64,000 bases of DNA from Oscillospiraceae bacterium (GCA_910575815.1 CAJTFN010000006.1:62001-126000); one strand, 5' to 3'. Positions 44,297-51,849 are shown, counted from the first letter of the stretch. Numbers and translations are program-made. Notes: generated by a model from the letters alone, not told the origin.

Positions 44297-45736
44297 TTAC
44301 ATCTCTCCCCATGGCCTTTGGTGAGTCCAGCCCACCTGCTGATAGATGTTCTCGTAGGCCTGCTGCATCTGCTGGAGGCGGTGGCGCTTCTGCACTCTGC
44401 GGTAACCGCACTCCCCCATCTCCTCCCGCATCTTCGGGGAAGAAGCCAGCTCCAAAATCGCTTGGGAAATCTCCGTGATGTTCATCACGTGGGTCAGGAT
44501 GCCCGCCGTGCCGCAGCCGTCGTCCTCCCCGTAAATCAGCTCCCGGCAATTCCCCACGTCTGTGGCAATCACGGGTTTCCGGGCCGCGTAGCTCTCCAGA
44601 ATCGTCAAGGGCTGGCCCTCGCTGATGCTGGTGAGGATGGTGTAGTCCATCCGCCCCAGGTACTCCTTCACGTCCACCCGCCCGGTGAAAATCACGTCCG
44701 GCACCCCCAGGGCCTCCGTCAGCTCCACGCACTCCTGCGCGTACTTCTCCTCCTCGTCCATGGGGCCCATGATCCAAAGCCGCAGGCGGCTGTTCTTCTC
44801 CTTGGCGAAGGCGAACGCCCGGATCATGGTCTTCACGTCCTTAATGGGCGTCACCCGGAGGATGGCGCCGATGTTGATGTAGCCGGCGTCCTCCTCCGTC
44901 TTTCCGGGGAGCCTCTCCAGGCGCTCCGTGACGATGCCGTTGGGCGTCACCCGAATCTTCTCCGGGGCGCAGCCCATCTCCTGCTGGAGCTTCCCCGCCC
45001 GGCCGTAGAGGCAGGTCACCACGTCCGCCCGGTCATAGGCCAGCCGGGACATCTTCTGAAACTGGTCCATCCAGACGTTCTTATAGATGCCGGCCACCCA
45101 CTCCGCTTTCAAAAGCTCCTCTTCCCGCTCCCGGGTGTAGATGCCGTGCTCCGAGACCACCAGCCCGCTTCCATACAGGAAGGCGGCCATGCTCCCCAGC
45201 ACGCCGGCGTAGCCCGTGGCCACGCAATGGTAAAGGTCCGCCTTGGGCAGATTCGTCTGGAGCACCCGGAACAGCGGCAGGTAGATGGACCGCATGGTCC
45301 ACAGGAAGTCCGAAAAGCCGATGTAGGGATAGCGCTTTTGGTAATAGTCCTCCACGATCCGGAGGAAGTCTCCTCCCATCAGCAGATCGTCAATGGAAAA
45401 CCGCTTTTTCTGGAACATGCTGAAGACGGTATCCCAGTCCACATCGTCTCCGGAGACGATGCTTTGCAGGGCTTTATACTCCTTGGCCCGCAGCCGGGTC
45501 CGGCGTTTGGTGTGCTTCCGGTGGGCCCAGTCCTTGTCGTTCAGGTAGACCTCGTAAACCGCCGTCAGGTTCTGGGGGAGCTCAAACTTGAACTGCCCGC
45601 TCAGGGTGCGGTCCGCAATGACGGCCAGCAGCACAAACTCCACCTGGGGCCAGGCTTGAATCATGCTGTGCACCCAGCTGGAAACGCCGCCCACCATGTA
45701 GGGGTAGCAGCCCTCCGCCACCAAGCAGATTTTCAA
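44297..45736 (-). CDS. pelF: PelF-family glycosyltransferase
   Basis: 479 residues, GT4/GT-B, the catalytic subunit of the Pel synthase (UDP-sugar polymerase). The family start KICLVAEGCYPYMVGGVSSWVH is present, as are VVSEHGIYTREREEELL and NGIVTERLERLPG. The donor domain has VTPIKDVKTMIRAFAFAKEK and SISEGQPLTILESYAARKPVIATDVGNCRELI, with the two Glu of the EX7E motif. The start is TTG with GAGAGAGG four to five bases upstream; no ATG fits. It lies between pelE and pelG in the standard order. Confidence 0.92.
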   Translation of the reverse strand: MKICLVAEGCYPYMVGGVSSWVHSMIQAWPQVEFVLLAVIADRTLSGQFKFELPQNLTAVYEVYLNDKDWAHRKHTKRRTRLRAKEYKALQSIVSGDDVDWDTVFSMFQKKRFSIDDLLMGGDFLRIVEDYYQKRYPYIGFSDFLWTMRSIYLPLFRVLQTNLPKADLYHCVATGYAGVLGSMAAFLYGSGLVVSEHGIYTREREEELLKAEWVAGIYKNVWMDQFQKMSRLAYDRADVVTCLYGRAGKLQQEMGCAPEKIRVTPNGIVTERLERLPGKTEEDAGYINIGAILRVTPIKDVKTMIRAFAFAKEKNSRLRLWIMGPMDEEEKYAQECVELTEALGVPDVIFTGRVDVKEYLGRMDYTILTSISEGQPLTILESYAARKPVIATDVGNCRELIYGEDDGCGTAGILTHVMNITEISQAILELASSPKMREEMGECGYRRVQKRHRLQQMQQAYENIYQQVGWTHQRPWGEM

Positions 45737-45756
45737 GAGTCCTCTCTCCCCCCCTT

Positions 45757-46662
45757 CTACTGGAACACGCGAATCAGCTCCAGGGTTTCCCGGTCAATGA
45801 CCACCGAGGAGCGCTTTAAATCGTCAATGGTCGCAAAAAACTTCTCTCGCTGGCCGTTGCTGAAATAGAGCTTCAAAAAACAGGAGTAGGTGGCCAGCGT
45901 GTTGGGATACTGGGCGGCCGCCCGCAAGCACCACTTCTCGCAGCGCTCGAACTCCTTCAAGTCCAGCAGCCGGAGGCTCACCGCCTCGTACTGGTGGCTT
46001 TTCAGCTGCTCCGGTCCCGCCTGGAAGAGAATTTCGCAGGTCTCCTCCAGCAGGTTCACATACCGCTCCTGCTCCAGGCCGGTCAGAACCTTTTGTCCCA
46101 GCACCTGGTTCATATAGTCCACCAGGGCGTCGGCGTACTGGAGCCGGTTCTCGTCCTCCTGGCGGATCAGGGCATACTGCTTCTCCACATTTTCCTGGAA
46201 CACGTTCAGCGTGCTTTGCAGGACCGAGGCCGCGTAGTGGGCCGTCTCCGTGTCCTCGCTGTTCATCGCCAGGGCGATGGTAGCCAGGGAATTCTGAATG
46301 TCCCCCCGGACCACGCTCATCATCAGCGTCCGCAGCTCGCTGGCCTCCGTGATCTCGATGGCCTCCTCCAGGGGAGCCAGGTTGCTCTCCCGCTCCTCCT
46401 CGGCGTGAATAAAGGTCCGGGCCCGGGCCTTGCTGAACACCACATCCTCCAGGTCCACCGGGTCGTAGTAGAACAGCCGGAACAAAATCAGTGCCAGCAC
46501 GAAGAAACAGGGCCCCACCACCGGACACAGCAGCATCACAATGGAGCAGAGGACAAAGCTTCGGTTCTTTCTCTTAAAAAGCAGGATGTTCAGCAGAATG
46601 TACAGCAGCACCACCAGGACGTTGAGAATCAGGATGATAAAAAAGAGCCTAAGCTGCGTCAT
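45757..46662 (-). CDS. pelE: PelE-like membrane protein with TPR-like helices
   Basis: 301 residues. Two N-terminal transmembrane helices (LFFIILILNVLVVLLYILL and FVLCSIVMLLCPVVGPCFFVLAL) are followed by a soluble alpha-helical domain with TPR-like pairs (TAHYAASVLQSTLNVFQENV, ERCEKWCLRAAAQYPNTLATYSCFLKLYF). That is the PelE layout. PelE links the c-di-GMP receptor PelD to PelF. Start: ATG 46662 is nine bases behind GGAGG and preferred; ATG 46668 is only three bases away. It overlaps pelD by 14 to 20 bases. Confidence 0.85.
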   Translation of the reverse strand: MTQLRLFFIILILNVLVVLLYILLNILLFKRKNRSFVLCSIVMLLCPVVGPCFFVLALILFRLFYYDPVDLEDVVFSKARARTFIHAEEERESNLAPLEEAIEITEASELRTLMMSVVRGDIQNSLATIALAMNSEDTETAHYAASVLQSTLNVFQENVEKQYALIRQEDENRLQYADALVDYMNQVLGQKVLTGLEQERYVNLLEETCEILFQAGPEQLKSHQYEAVSLRLLDLKEFERCEKWCLRAAAQYPNTLATYSCFLKLYFSNGQREKFFATIDDLKRSSVVIDRETLELIRVFQ

Positions 46663-48844
46663 TTCCATCGTCCTCCATGGTTTCCACTACCCGGCTTCCA
46701 AAGCCCAGCTCCATGAAACGCTGGATCACATACCTCGCGTCATCCCGGTTGGTATTGGCCAGCAGCGCGTAAAGCTCTCCGTCCTCCAAGAGGCCGATAT
46801 AGTCGCTCTGGCGCAGCTTGGACGCCAGAAGGCCGCCGCTCTCCCGGCGATCCGTTCCCAGGGTATCCACCCGCAAAAGAGTGCACTCCGTCAGCCCCTT
46901 TCGCCGGGCCGACAGGAACGCCTTCACCAGTCCGGAGAAAGCCTCGGTGCCCAAAATGTTCGTGTTCTCAATATAGCGCTGGTGCTCCAGCGTGGCCAGA
47001 TAGCGGTTGGCCCCCAGCACCGCGTTTTGAATCAGGGAACTGATGACTACCAAATGGTTCGCCTGGCCCAGAGTCATGCTCTCCCAGGGGATTCCCCAGA
47101 CCATCAGGATCAGCTGCATTTCGTCCTGCTCGAAAATGGCGTTGGCCATCAGGGGATAGCGGTCATCCAGCTTACGGTTGATGTAGACCTTTCGGGCAAC
47201 CAAGGTGTCGTAAAGCTCCCCCAGCTCAGTATACCGGATGGAGTTGCCCAGCATCTTCGCCTTCTCCGAGGTGGAGGAAAACAGGCGGGCGTAAGAGGCG
47301 TTGGAGATGGTGTAGATGGCCACGTCCTGGCTCTTGACCAGCTTCCCCAGCATCTCCGCCGCGTAGAACAACACCTCCTCGGGGCTGTACTGATTCAGGG
47401 CGGAGGTGATGCTGTAGATTTTCCCCACGCTGTCGTTCTGGTTAACAATCTGGGTTTCCAGGGCGTTCTTCACCCGGACGTTGCTGCCGTTGATGTCCTG
47501 AATATCCGTCAACTGCAAGGTGAGGAAATCCCGTTCCTCCATGCTCTCCCGTTTTAACTGCCGGATCTGGTCCCGCATGTAGCCCACGGTCAGTCCCAGA
47601 ATGAAGAGCTGGGCCGTCCAGACATAGGTATTCGTGTCCAGCAACACCTCATAACTGGTTCGGTTATAGCTCTGACGGAAGCAATACCCCGCCACAGCCA
47701 GCACCGCCGAGAAGGTGGCCTGCTGCTGGCCGTAGACAATGGCGAACAGCAGCACGTACAACAGGTAGAAGTCCAGCTTGGAGAAATAGGCGCTGCCCAC
47801 CGCCCGGTTGTTCAGCATGAAAAAGGGAATGAAAACGATCATATTCTCCACATAGGGGATCAGCGCCTTCAGCAGCCAGCCAAGCTTCTGGTATAACCGG
47901 GCGAAAAAGCCCTTCTTCCCGCCGCCGTCGGTGAGAAACTCCTCCCTGTGTTTTTTCATGTACTGGAGAATCTTCTCCACGATTCCCGACACTTCGCAGA
48001 AGAACGGATTTCCAAACTCGCTCTCGTACCGGCGGCCGGAGAGGACCCGGCGCTCACTCACCGGCTGATCGTCCACAATCACCACCGGCTCGCCTATGGC
48101 CTCCTGAATGAGCTCCGCCAGCTCCCGCTGGGTAATCACCTCCGGAGAGGAGATGTTGTAAATCTCGTACTCGTGCTTGGCGCAAGTGGCCAGACGGCAC
48201 AGGAACTCCACGGCGTCCGTCTCGTACAAAAGGGAAAAGCTTCTCCCCGGAAGGACAGTGAGAACGTGCTTTTCAAAGGCCTCCAGGCACATGGCGCCGC
48301 AGATCTCCCGGATCTCCCCCCGGTTCTTCGGAACCTTATAAAAGTGATCCAGCCGCAGGGTAATCAGGTCCAATTCCCGATTTTTGCGGTAGCTGGCGCA
48401 CATCTCCTCCCCCTGGGCCAAGGCCATGCCCCGGACGCCCACCGGCGTGAGGAGCTCCTCCTCCGGAATATCCTCCGAATAGCTGCCGCTGTACACCTCG
48501 TCCGAGGACAGGTAGACAAACCTTCCCCGGCCCCGGGAGGAATAGCTCATCAGGATGTTCATCAAACCGGCGGAGTATTTTACCGCGTCGGTCTCTACCT
48601 CCCGCCAGCGGTAATTCGTGTCAAAGGCCCCCAGATAGATGGTCAGGTCCGGATCGACACTCTCGAAAATGTCGCCTATGCAGGTATAATCGTATGTAAA
48701 GTTGTATTTTTCAAAAACCTTTTGGTAGACGGTTCCGGTATACCGGCTCCCGGTCAAAAGGCTGATGCGATGGCCCTCTTTTTTCAGCTTGATAATGATG
48801 CTGTCAATCAAGCTACCCGAACCGCCAATCAACAGAACATTCAT
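46649..48844 (-). CDS. pelD: SDR-PelD fusion: epimerase-like domain fused to the Pel c-di-GMP receptor
   Basis: 731 residues from ATG 48844 (GGGGTG upstream). Residues 1-300 are an extended short-chain dehydrogenase/epimerase fold (NVLLIGGSGSL, SSDEVYSG at 113-120). It lacks the third glycine of the dinucleotide loop (Ile13), and Met140 and Gln144 stand where the catalytic YxxxK belongs, so it is probably inactive. Residues 325-425 hold four transmembrane helices, 470-620 a GAF domain, and 630-720 a degenerate GGDEF domain. The active-site loop is EDGEL (687-691), but the inhibitory-site RxxD is intact five residues before it (RQSD, 678-681). This is the pattern of PelD, which activates Pel synthesis on binding c-di-GMP. 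Confidence 0.88.
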   Translation of the reverse strand: MNVLLIGGSGSLIDSIIIKLKKEGHRISLLTGSRYTGTVYQKVFEKYNFTYDYTCIGDIFESVDPDLTIYLGAFDTNYRWREVETDAVKYSAGLMNILMSYSSRGRGRFVYLSSDEVYSGSYSEDIPEEELLTPVGVRGMALAQGEEMCASYRKNRELDLITLRLDHFYKVPKNRGEIREICGAMCLEAFEKHVLTVLPGRSFSLLYETDAVEFLCRLATCAKHEYEIYNISSPEVITQRELAELIQEAIGEPVVIVDDQPVSERRVLSGRRYESEFGNPFFCEVSGIVEKILQYMKKHREEFLTDGGGKKGFFARLYQKLGWLLKALIPYVENMIVFIPFFMLNNRAVGSAYFSKLDFYLLYVLLFAIVYGQQQATFSAVLAVAGYCFRQSYNRTSYEVLLDTNTYVWTAQLFILGLTVGYMRDQIRQLKRESMEERDFLTLQLTDIQDINGSNVRVKNALETQIVNQNDSVGKIYSITSALNQYSPEEVLFYAAEMLGKLVKSQDVAIYTISNASYARLFSSTSEKAKMLGNSIRYTELGELYDTLVARKVYINRKLDDRYPLMANAIFEQDEMQLILMVWGIPWESMTLGQANHLVVISSLIQNAVLGANRYLATLEHQRYIENTNILGTEAFSGLVKAFLSARRKGLTECTLLRVDTLGTDRRESGGLLASKLRQSDYIGLLEDGELYALLANTNRDDARYVIQRFMELGFGSRVVETMEDDGNDAA

Positions 48845-49010
48845 AAACCGCACCCCGCAAACGAAAGGGAGACTCCGCGCTCCCTGAACCCACTTCAACG
48901 CAATATCCATCGCCGGAACGTAAACCGGCGGATTTATCTTTTGAAATCCGCGACGGGCATCACCGGCCGGTTGAAAGACGCCATTGCGTCTTTACAAGTG
49001 CGCCGGCGCC

Positions 49011-49580
49011 TCACGGCTCGCGGCTAATCTCCTCCGCCGGAAGATTCCGTTCCAGAAGAAGGGCCTTCAGCTCCTCCCGGCTCTGGCAGAACTGCCGCAG
49101 ACGGCGGGAGACCGTCTCCCAGTGCTGCTCCGCCTCCGCCTCCGCTTTGGCTTTCAGCACCTCGCACTCCCGCTTTGTGTCCGCCTCCAGCTGCCGGGCG
49201 CCGCTCAGAAGGATCTCCGCCTCCTGACGGGCCTTGGCGATCAGGGCCTCCGCCCGCCGCCCGGCGTCCGCAAGAATCCGTTCCGCCTCCGCCCGGCTCT
49301 TTTCCTCCATCTCCCGGCAGACACTCTCTTGACGGCTGCTCAGCCGCTCAATGTTCTCCAGATACTGGGCCGCCGCCTTCTCCGCGCTTTCAAAAATCCC
49401 GCTCAAGGACAGGGAGGCCTCGGCAATGGAACCCGCCCGGTCGATCTTGATCTCCCGGTCCGAGAGCCGCTTCTCCACATCCACCAACCGGAGCCGAAGC
49501 CGGTCAATCTCATCCTCCCGGTCCGCCAGCGCGTCCAGCAGCTCCTTCCGCCCCAATTTCCGCATCTCGATTTCCGACAT
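49011..49580 (-). CDS. Coiled-coil protein, DivIVA-like, first gene of the Pel-like array
   Basis: 189 residues, almost wholly charged alpha helix with long Ala/Glu/Arg heptads (RKELLDALADREDEIDRLRL, AEAERILADAGRRAEALIAK, EAEILLSGARQLEADTKREC). It has no membrane helix. The pattern is like DivIVA/GpsB or ATP-synthase-b type stalks. It could be a scaffold placing the synthase at the pole or septum, which is inference from shape only. ATG 49580 with GGGAG is chosen over the longer frame, whose first 38 residues lie in the untranslated leader. Confidence 0.65.
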   Translation of the reverse strand: MSEIEMRKLGRKELLDALADREDEIDRLRLRLVDVEKRLSDREIKIDRAGSIAEASLSLSGIFESAEKAAAQYLENIERLSSRQESVCREMEEKSRAEAERILADAGRRAEALIAKARQEAEILLSGARQLEADTKRECEVLKAKAEAEAEQHWETVSRRLRQFCQSREELKALLLERNLPAEEISREP

Positions 49581-49700
49581 CTTCTCCCACTCCCTCCGCC
49601 GCCCGGAAAGGCGGCCTGTCACGACCTTCCTCCAAACGCCCCGGCCCCGAAGGACCTCGCGCGCTGTCGTCCCCGATAAAATCGGGAGAAACACAAGGGA

Positions 49701-49748
49701 TTTGATGACAGCCGTATACGGCTGTCATCAAAAAGCGTACGCTTTTTG
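49701..49748. repeat. Two overlapping perfect palindromes in the leader of the Pel-like array
   Basis: A 32-base perfect palindrome (49701-49732, centre GTATAC) overlaps by four bases a 20-base perfect palindrome (49729-49748, centre GCGTACGC). Neither has a loop. They sit 120 bases upstream of the first gene. They could act as dimeric protein sites or RNA hairpins. Confidence 0.7.
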
Positions 49749-49765
49749 CATCCACAAGTATATTT

Positions 49766-49876
49766 ACAAAAAAAGGAATCCCCTTGGCGCCACACACCCG
49801 TGACGCCAAGGGGCCGTCTTGCTTCCCAGGCGCCCGGTTTTCAGAGCATCCCCACCTCTTGCAAGGAGCACAATCC
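49766..49876 (-). ncRNA. Candidate small RNA or attenuated leader upstream of the Pel-like array
   Basis: Bounded by the promoter at 49882-49910 and a terminator. The terminator stem is CCCCTTGGCG/CGCCAAGGGG (about 49780-49812), followed after five bases by seven T on the minus strand. The predicted transcript is about 110 bases with several possible internal pairings (CUUGC/GCAAG; GGGC/GCCC). It does not match the SRP RNA apical motif, c-di-GMP riboswitch core or T-box that I know. It may be a free RNA or a premature-termination leader of the polysaccharide operon. Confidence 0.45.
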
Positions 49877-49881
49877 AGTGT

Positions 49882-49910
49882 AGTATAACACGCCCACCTG
49901 CGCTTTGCAA
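49882..49910 (-). promoter_or_regulatory. Promoter driving the leader/small RNA and probably the Pel-like array
   Basis: On the minus strand TTGCAA, 17-base spacer, TATACT. It lies between the DUF3795 stop and the leader terminator and is the only good promoter seen upstream of the array. Confidence 0.65.
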
Positions 49911-49979
49911 GCGGCAGAAGCCCGGCCCCACTCTTCAAAAGAAACGCCCGATTCCCTGGCCGGCGTCCCAACCCCCGGC

Positions 49980-50312
49980 CTAGCCCCTCAGATTTTCCCG
50001 GGCGGCCGGGTTGTGGGAAAAAATCTCCCCCACGGTCTGGCAGGTCTCCATATCCGCACAGTCACCGCAAGTGGTCACGCCCCTTTTCAGCGCGCACCGG
50101 CGAACAGCGCAAAGCTGTTCACAGTACACGGTTTTAACCCCGTCTTCACGGCAGCCTTCGCAGTTGATATGTTCCGGCAGAATGGGCGCCTGATTCGCCT
50201 CGGCCCACAACTTTGCGGTCTTCTCCCGCAGGGCTTGGTCATCCCGGACCGTCGCCAAGTAGGCGTCGCAGGCCTCGCAGTCCAACCCGCAGTATGCAAT
50301 TTTATTCTTCAT
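49980..50312 (-). CDS. DUF3795 cysteine-rich protein
   Basis: 110 residues from ATG 50312 with GGGGAGG nine bases upstream. Cysteine-rich with pairs MKNKIAYCGLDCEACDAYLAT, INCEGCREDG, CEQLCAVRRCA and CGDCADMETC, as in DUF3795, which probably binds a metal or Fe-S centre. Its biological role is unknown. It is a monocistronic gene. Confidence 0.85.
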   Translation of the reverse strand: MKNKIAYCGLDCEACDAYLATVRDDQALREKTAKLWAEANQAPILPEHINCEGCREDGVKTVYCEQLCAVRRCALKRGVTTCGDCADMETCQTVGEIFSHNPAARENLRG

Positions 50313-50453
50313 CCTTAAAAACCTCCCCGCAACGCCTGTTTGGAATTCCACCTTCACGTTGGTCTCTTTTTTTGCAAAAAAACGGAAATTATATCCGTAT
50401 TATTTGCGCAAAAACCGAGAAAACCACTATCTTAATGCAGTGAATATACATTC

Positions 50454-50462
50454 ATTATAACA
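50454..50462 (-). promoter_or_regulatory. Extended -10 promoter of the DUF3795 gene
   Basis: TGT-TATAAT on the minus strand. A 14-base near palindrome TGAAT-ATAC-ATTCA overlaps the start region just downstream (50441-50454) and could be an operator. Confidence 0.5.
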
Positions 50463-50549
50463 CAGGCCAGCCTAGATGAAAAGCAAAATTTGAATAATTT
50501 CGTAGACTATTTTTTCACAATTTCCCCGCCGCCGGCGAATTGCAGAGGA

Positions 50550-50596
50550 TTCCCCCTGGGTCGGCTATGAAAGCCGCGAAGATCGCCCAGGGGGAA
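50550..50596 (-). terminator. Hairpin in the gap between DUF3795 and the HTH pair
   Basis: TTCCCCCTGGG (50550-50560) pairs perfectly with 50586-50596. There is no strong T tract. It may end transcripts from the small HTH gene after they cross the MITE-like repeat. Confidence 0.45.
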
Positions 50597-50612
50597 AACT
50601 ATTTGTTTCAAT

Positions 50613-50777
50613 CCTAGAGCAGCACCCAAAAAATCATGAGAAACGTTCAGCGGTCCAGGAATCGCAGGGCCGCGTTCTCGTCCCAGACGTGCGTCAGCCC
50701 GCCTGCGTCCTTCGCCTTGCCCTGCGCTCCCTGCCCTCGCTTCCTTGTTTCTCATGATTTCTGGGAACTGCTCTAGG
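50613..50777. repeat. MITE-like element with 31-base terminal inverted repeats
   Basis: The left arm 50613-50644 starts CCTAGAGCAG and ends ATCATGAGAAAC. The right arm 50747-50777 is its complement except for a few differences near the CCCA block. The 100-base core is GC-rich. There is no transposase. Short elements of this shape are present in many copies in Oscillospiraceae, as I recall. An open frame crosses it on the minus strand but has no start or family support. Confidence 0.7.
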
Positions 50778-50843
50778 GTCTGGTCACAAGCCAACACGGA
50801 CACCTTTCCGGCAAATGATCCCTCAGAAATCCAAATCACCTCT

Positions 50844-51059
50844 TTAGGGGCTGCGGTCCGTTCCGCAGTCCGGCTCCGTGGCAAATAAGTACTCGAAGGA
50901 CTTATTGAAGTACCTGCAAAACGCCCGGCACTCGCTGGGCCAAAATCTCCCGCTTCGCAGTTTTTGACTGTAGATATTCCGGCTCACGCCGATGATGTTT
51001 CCCATGTCTTCGTCGGTGAGATGATAATAGTCCTTCTGCTCCAGCAGATTCGCGTACAT
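50844..51059 (-). CDS. Small helix-turn-helix protein (XRE/Cro-like)
   Basis: 71 residues from ATG 51059 with GGAGGTG seven bases upstream. The helix-turn-helix core is LTDEDMGNIIGVSRNIYSQKLRSGRF, followed by ECRAFCRYFNKSFEYLFATE. It is the size of phage Cro/excisionase-type regulators. It is divergent from a second HTH gene with the two promoters 20 bases apart, so the pair is likely to cross-regulate. Confidence 0.8.
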   Translation of the reverse strand: MYANLLEQKDYYHLTDEDMGNIIGVSRNIYSQKLRSGRFWPSECRAFCRYFNKSFEYLFATEPDCGTDRSP

Positions 51060-51101
51060 CTCCTTCACCTCCCTTGTGGGCGAATCGCCGACTTTTCACT
51101 A

Positions 51102-51130
51102 ATTATATACGCAATACGCCAACTTGTCAA
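51102..51130 (-). promoter_or_regulatory. Promoter of the small HTH gene
   Basis: Perfect TTGACA and TATAAT with a 17-base spacer on the minus strand. The spacer contains a CGCCAAC box (51116-51122 on the plus strand) also found at the divergent promoter. Confidence 0.85.
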
Positions 51131-51148
51131 TTGATATCCTAGGATTTG

Positions 51149-51177
51149 TTGACATTTCGCCAACTAAATGGTATGAT
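51149..51177 (+). promoter_or_regulatory. Promoter of the divergent XRE gene
   Basis: TTGACA, 17-base spacer, TATGAT. The spacer contains CGCCAAC. GTTG-N9-CAAC (51148-51164) forms a dyad over the -35, a likely operator. Confidence 0.85.
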
Positions 51178-51203
51178 ATTTATAATGGGAAATGAGGTGT
51201 GCT

Positions 51204-51524
51204 ATGGGGTTTCGGGAACAGCTGAAAGCGGCGCGGCGGAACATGCACTACACCCAGCAGCAAGTCGCCGATCAAATGGGTATTACCAAAAGCACCTACT
51301 GCGGTTACGAGACAGGCAAGCGGCAGCCGGACGTGGAAAAGATCAAACAACTGGCAAACATTTTGCAGACCTCCGGCGACGTCCTGTTGGAAACAGGCTT
51401 CTCTCCGAAACCGGACGCGAAATTTGACGAAGCCCTGACGATCTTCAAATCCCTGCGGCCAGAGTTTCAGGACTACGCCCTGGAACAGTTGAAAAAACTG
51501 GCGCAATTGCAGGAGAAGGGCTGA
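51204..51524 (+). CDS. XRE-family transcriptional regulator
   Basis: 106 residues from ATG 51204 with GAGGTG four bases upstream. An in-frame ATG at 51192 would sit almost at the transcript start. The Cro/CI-type motif is YTQQQVADQMGITKSTYCGYETGKRQP (residues about 16-42). The C-terminal helix (RPEFQDYALEQLKKLAQLQ) may serve for dimerisation. It is divergent from the small HTH gene. Confidence 0.87.
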   Translation: MGFREQLKAARRNMHYTQQQVADQMGITKSTYCGYETGKRQPDVEKIKQLANILQTSGDVLLETGFSPKPDAKFDEALTIFKSLRPEFQDYALEQLKKLAQLQEKG

Positions 51525-51554
51525 TGCCCTCCTTCTAGGGGCGAAATTTTCCTC

Positions 51555-51583
51555 TTGACAAACGGCTCTGTATCCGCTAAAAT
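51555..51583 (+). promoter_or_regulatory. Promoter of the leuA T-box leader
   Basis: TTGACA (51555-51560), 17-base spacer, TAAAAT (51578-51583). The transcript would begin at about 51590, directly at the T-box leader. Confidence 0.8.
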
Positions 51584-51589
51584 GCATGC

Positions 51590-51849
51590 AAATGCAGTGA
51601 TGGGGAGAAAGACAGGCCGTTCACGCTCAGAGAGCCGGTGGTTGCTGCGAACCGGTGCGGAGAATCCTGTGGATAACTGGCCCCTGAGCAGTCCGCCCGA
51701 ACCTTTGCAGTAGGGTGGGACGGCTGGCCTCGTTATTGGCCAAAGCCTTGTTGGAGGCTGTGAGGGCCGCCGGGTGACCGGTGGTTGAACCAGGGTGGTA
51801 CCGCGTGTTGTTTACACGCCCCTGACTCGAAGGAGTCGGGGGCGTTTTT
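51590..51849 (+). ncRNA. T-box riboswitch, leucine-specific, upstream of leuA
   Basis: The conserved T-box AGGGTGGTACCGCG lies at 51792-51805 and its UGGU pairs with an ACCA acceptor end, as for tRNA-Leu. The likely specifier is CTG (51677-51679) in ATAACTGGCCCCTGAGCAG, a leucine codon followed by a purine. Stem I contains the GGTGGTTGCTGCGAACC region. The terminator stem at 51817-51844 is followed by five T. Uncharged tRNA-Leu would favour the antiterminator and leuA expression. Confidence 0.92.

Noticed and set aside
49766..49876. Small SRP RNA, 6S RNA or c-di-GMP riboswitch
   Set aside because: The SRP apical motif and the conserved riboswitch core blocks are not present, and I cannot confirm the 6S shape; kept only as an unclassified candidate.
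50507..50884. 125-residue open frame across the MITE-like repeat
   Set aside because: It runs through both inverted arms and the core, has no supported start, and its composition is that of a translated repeat.
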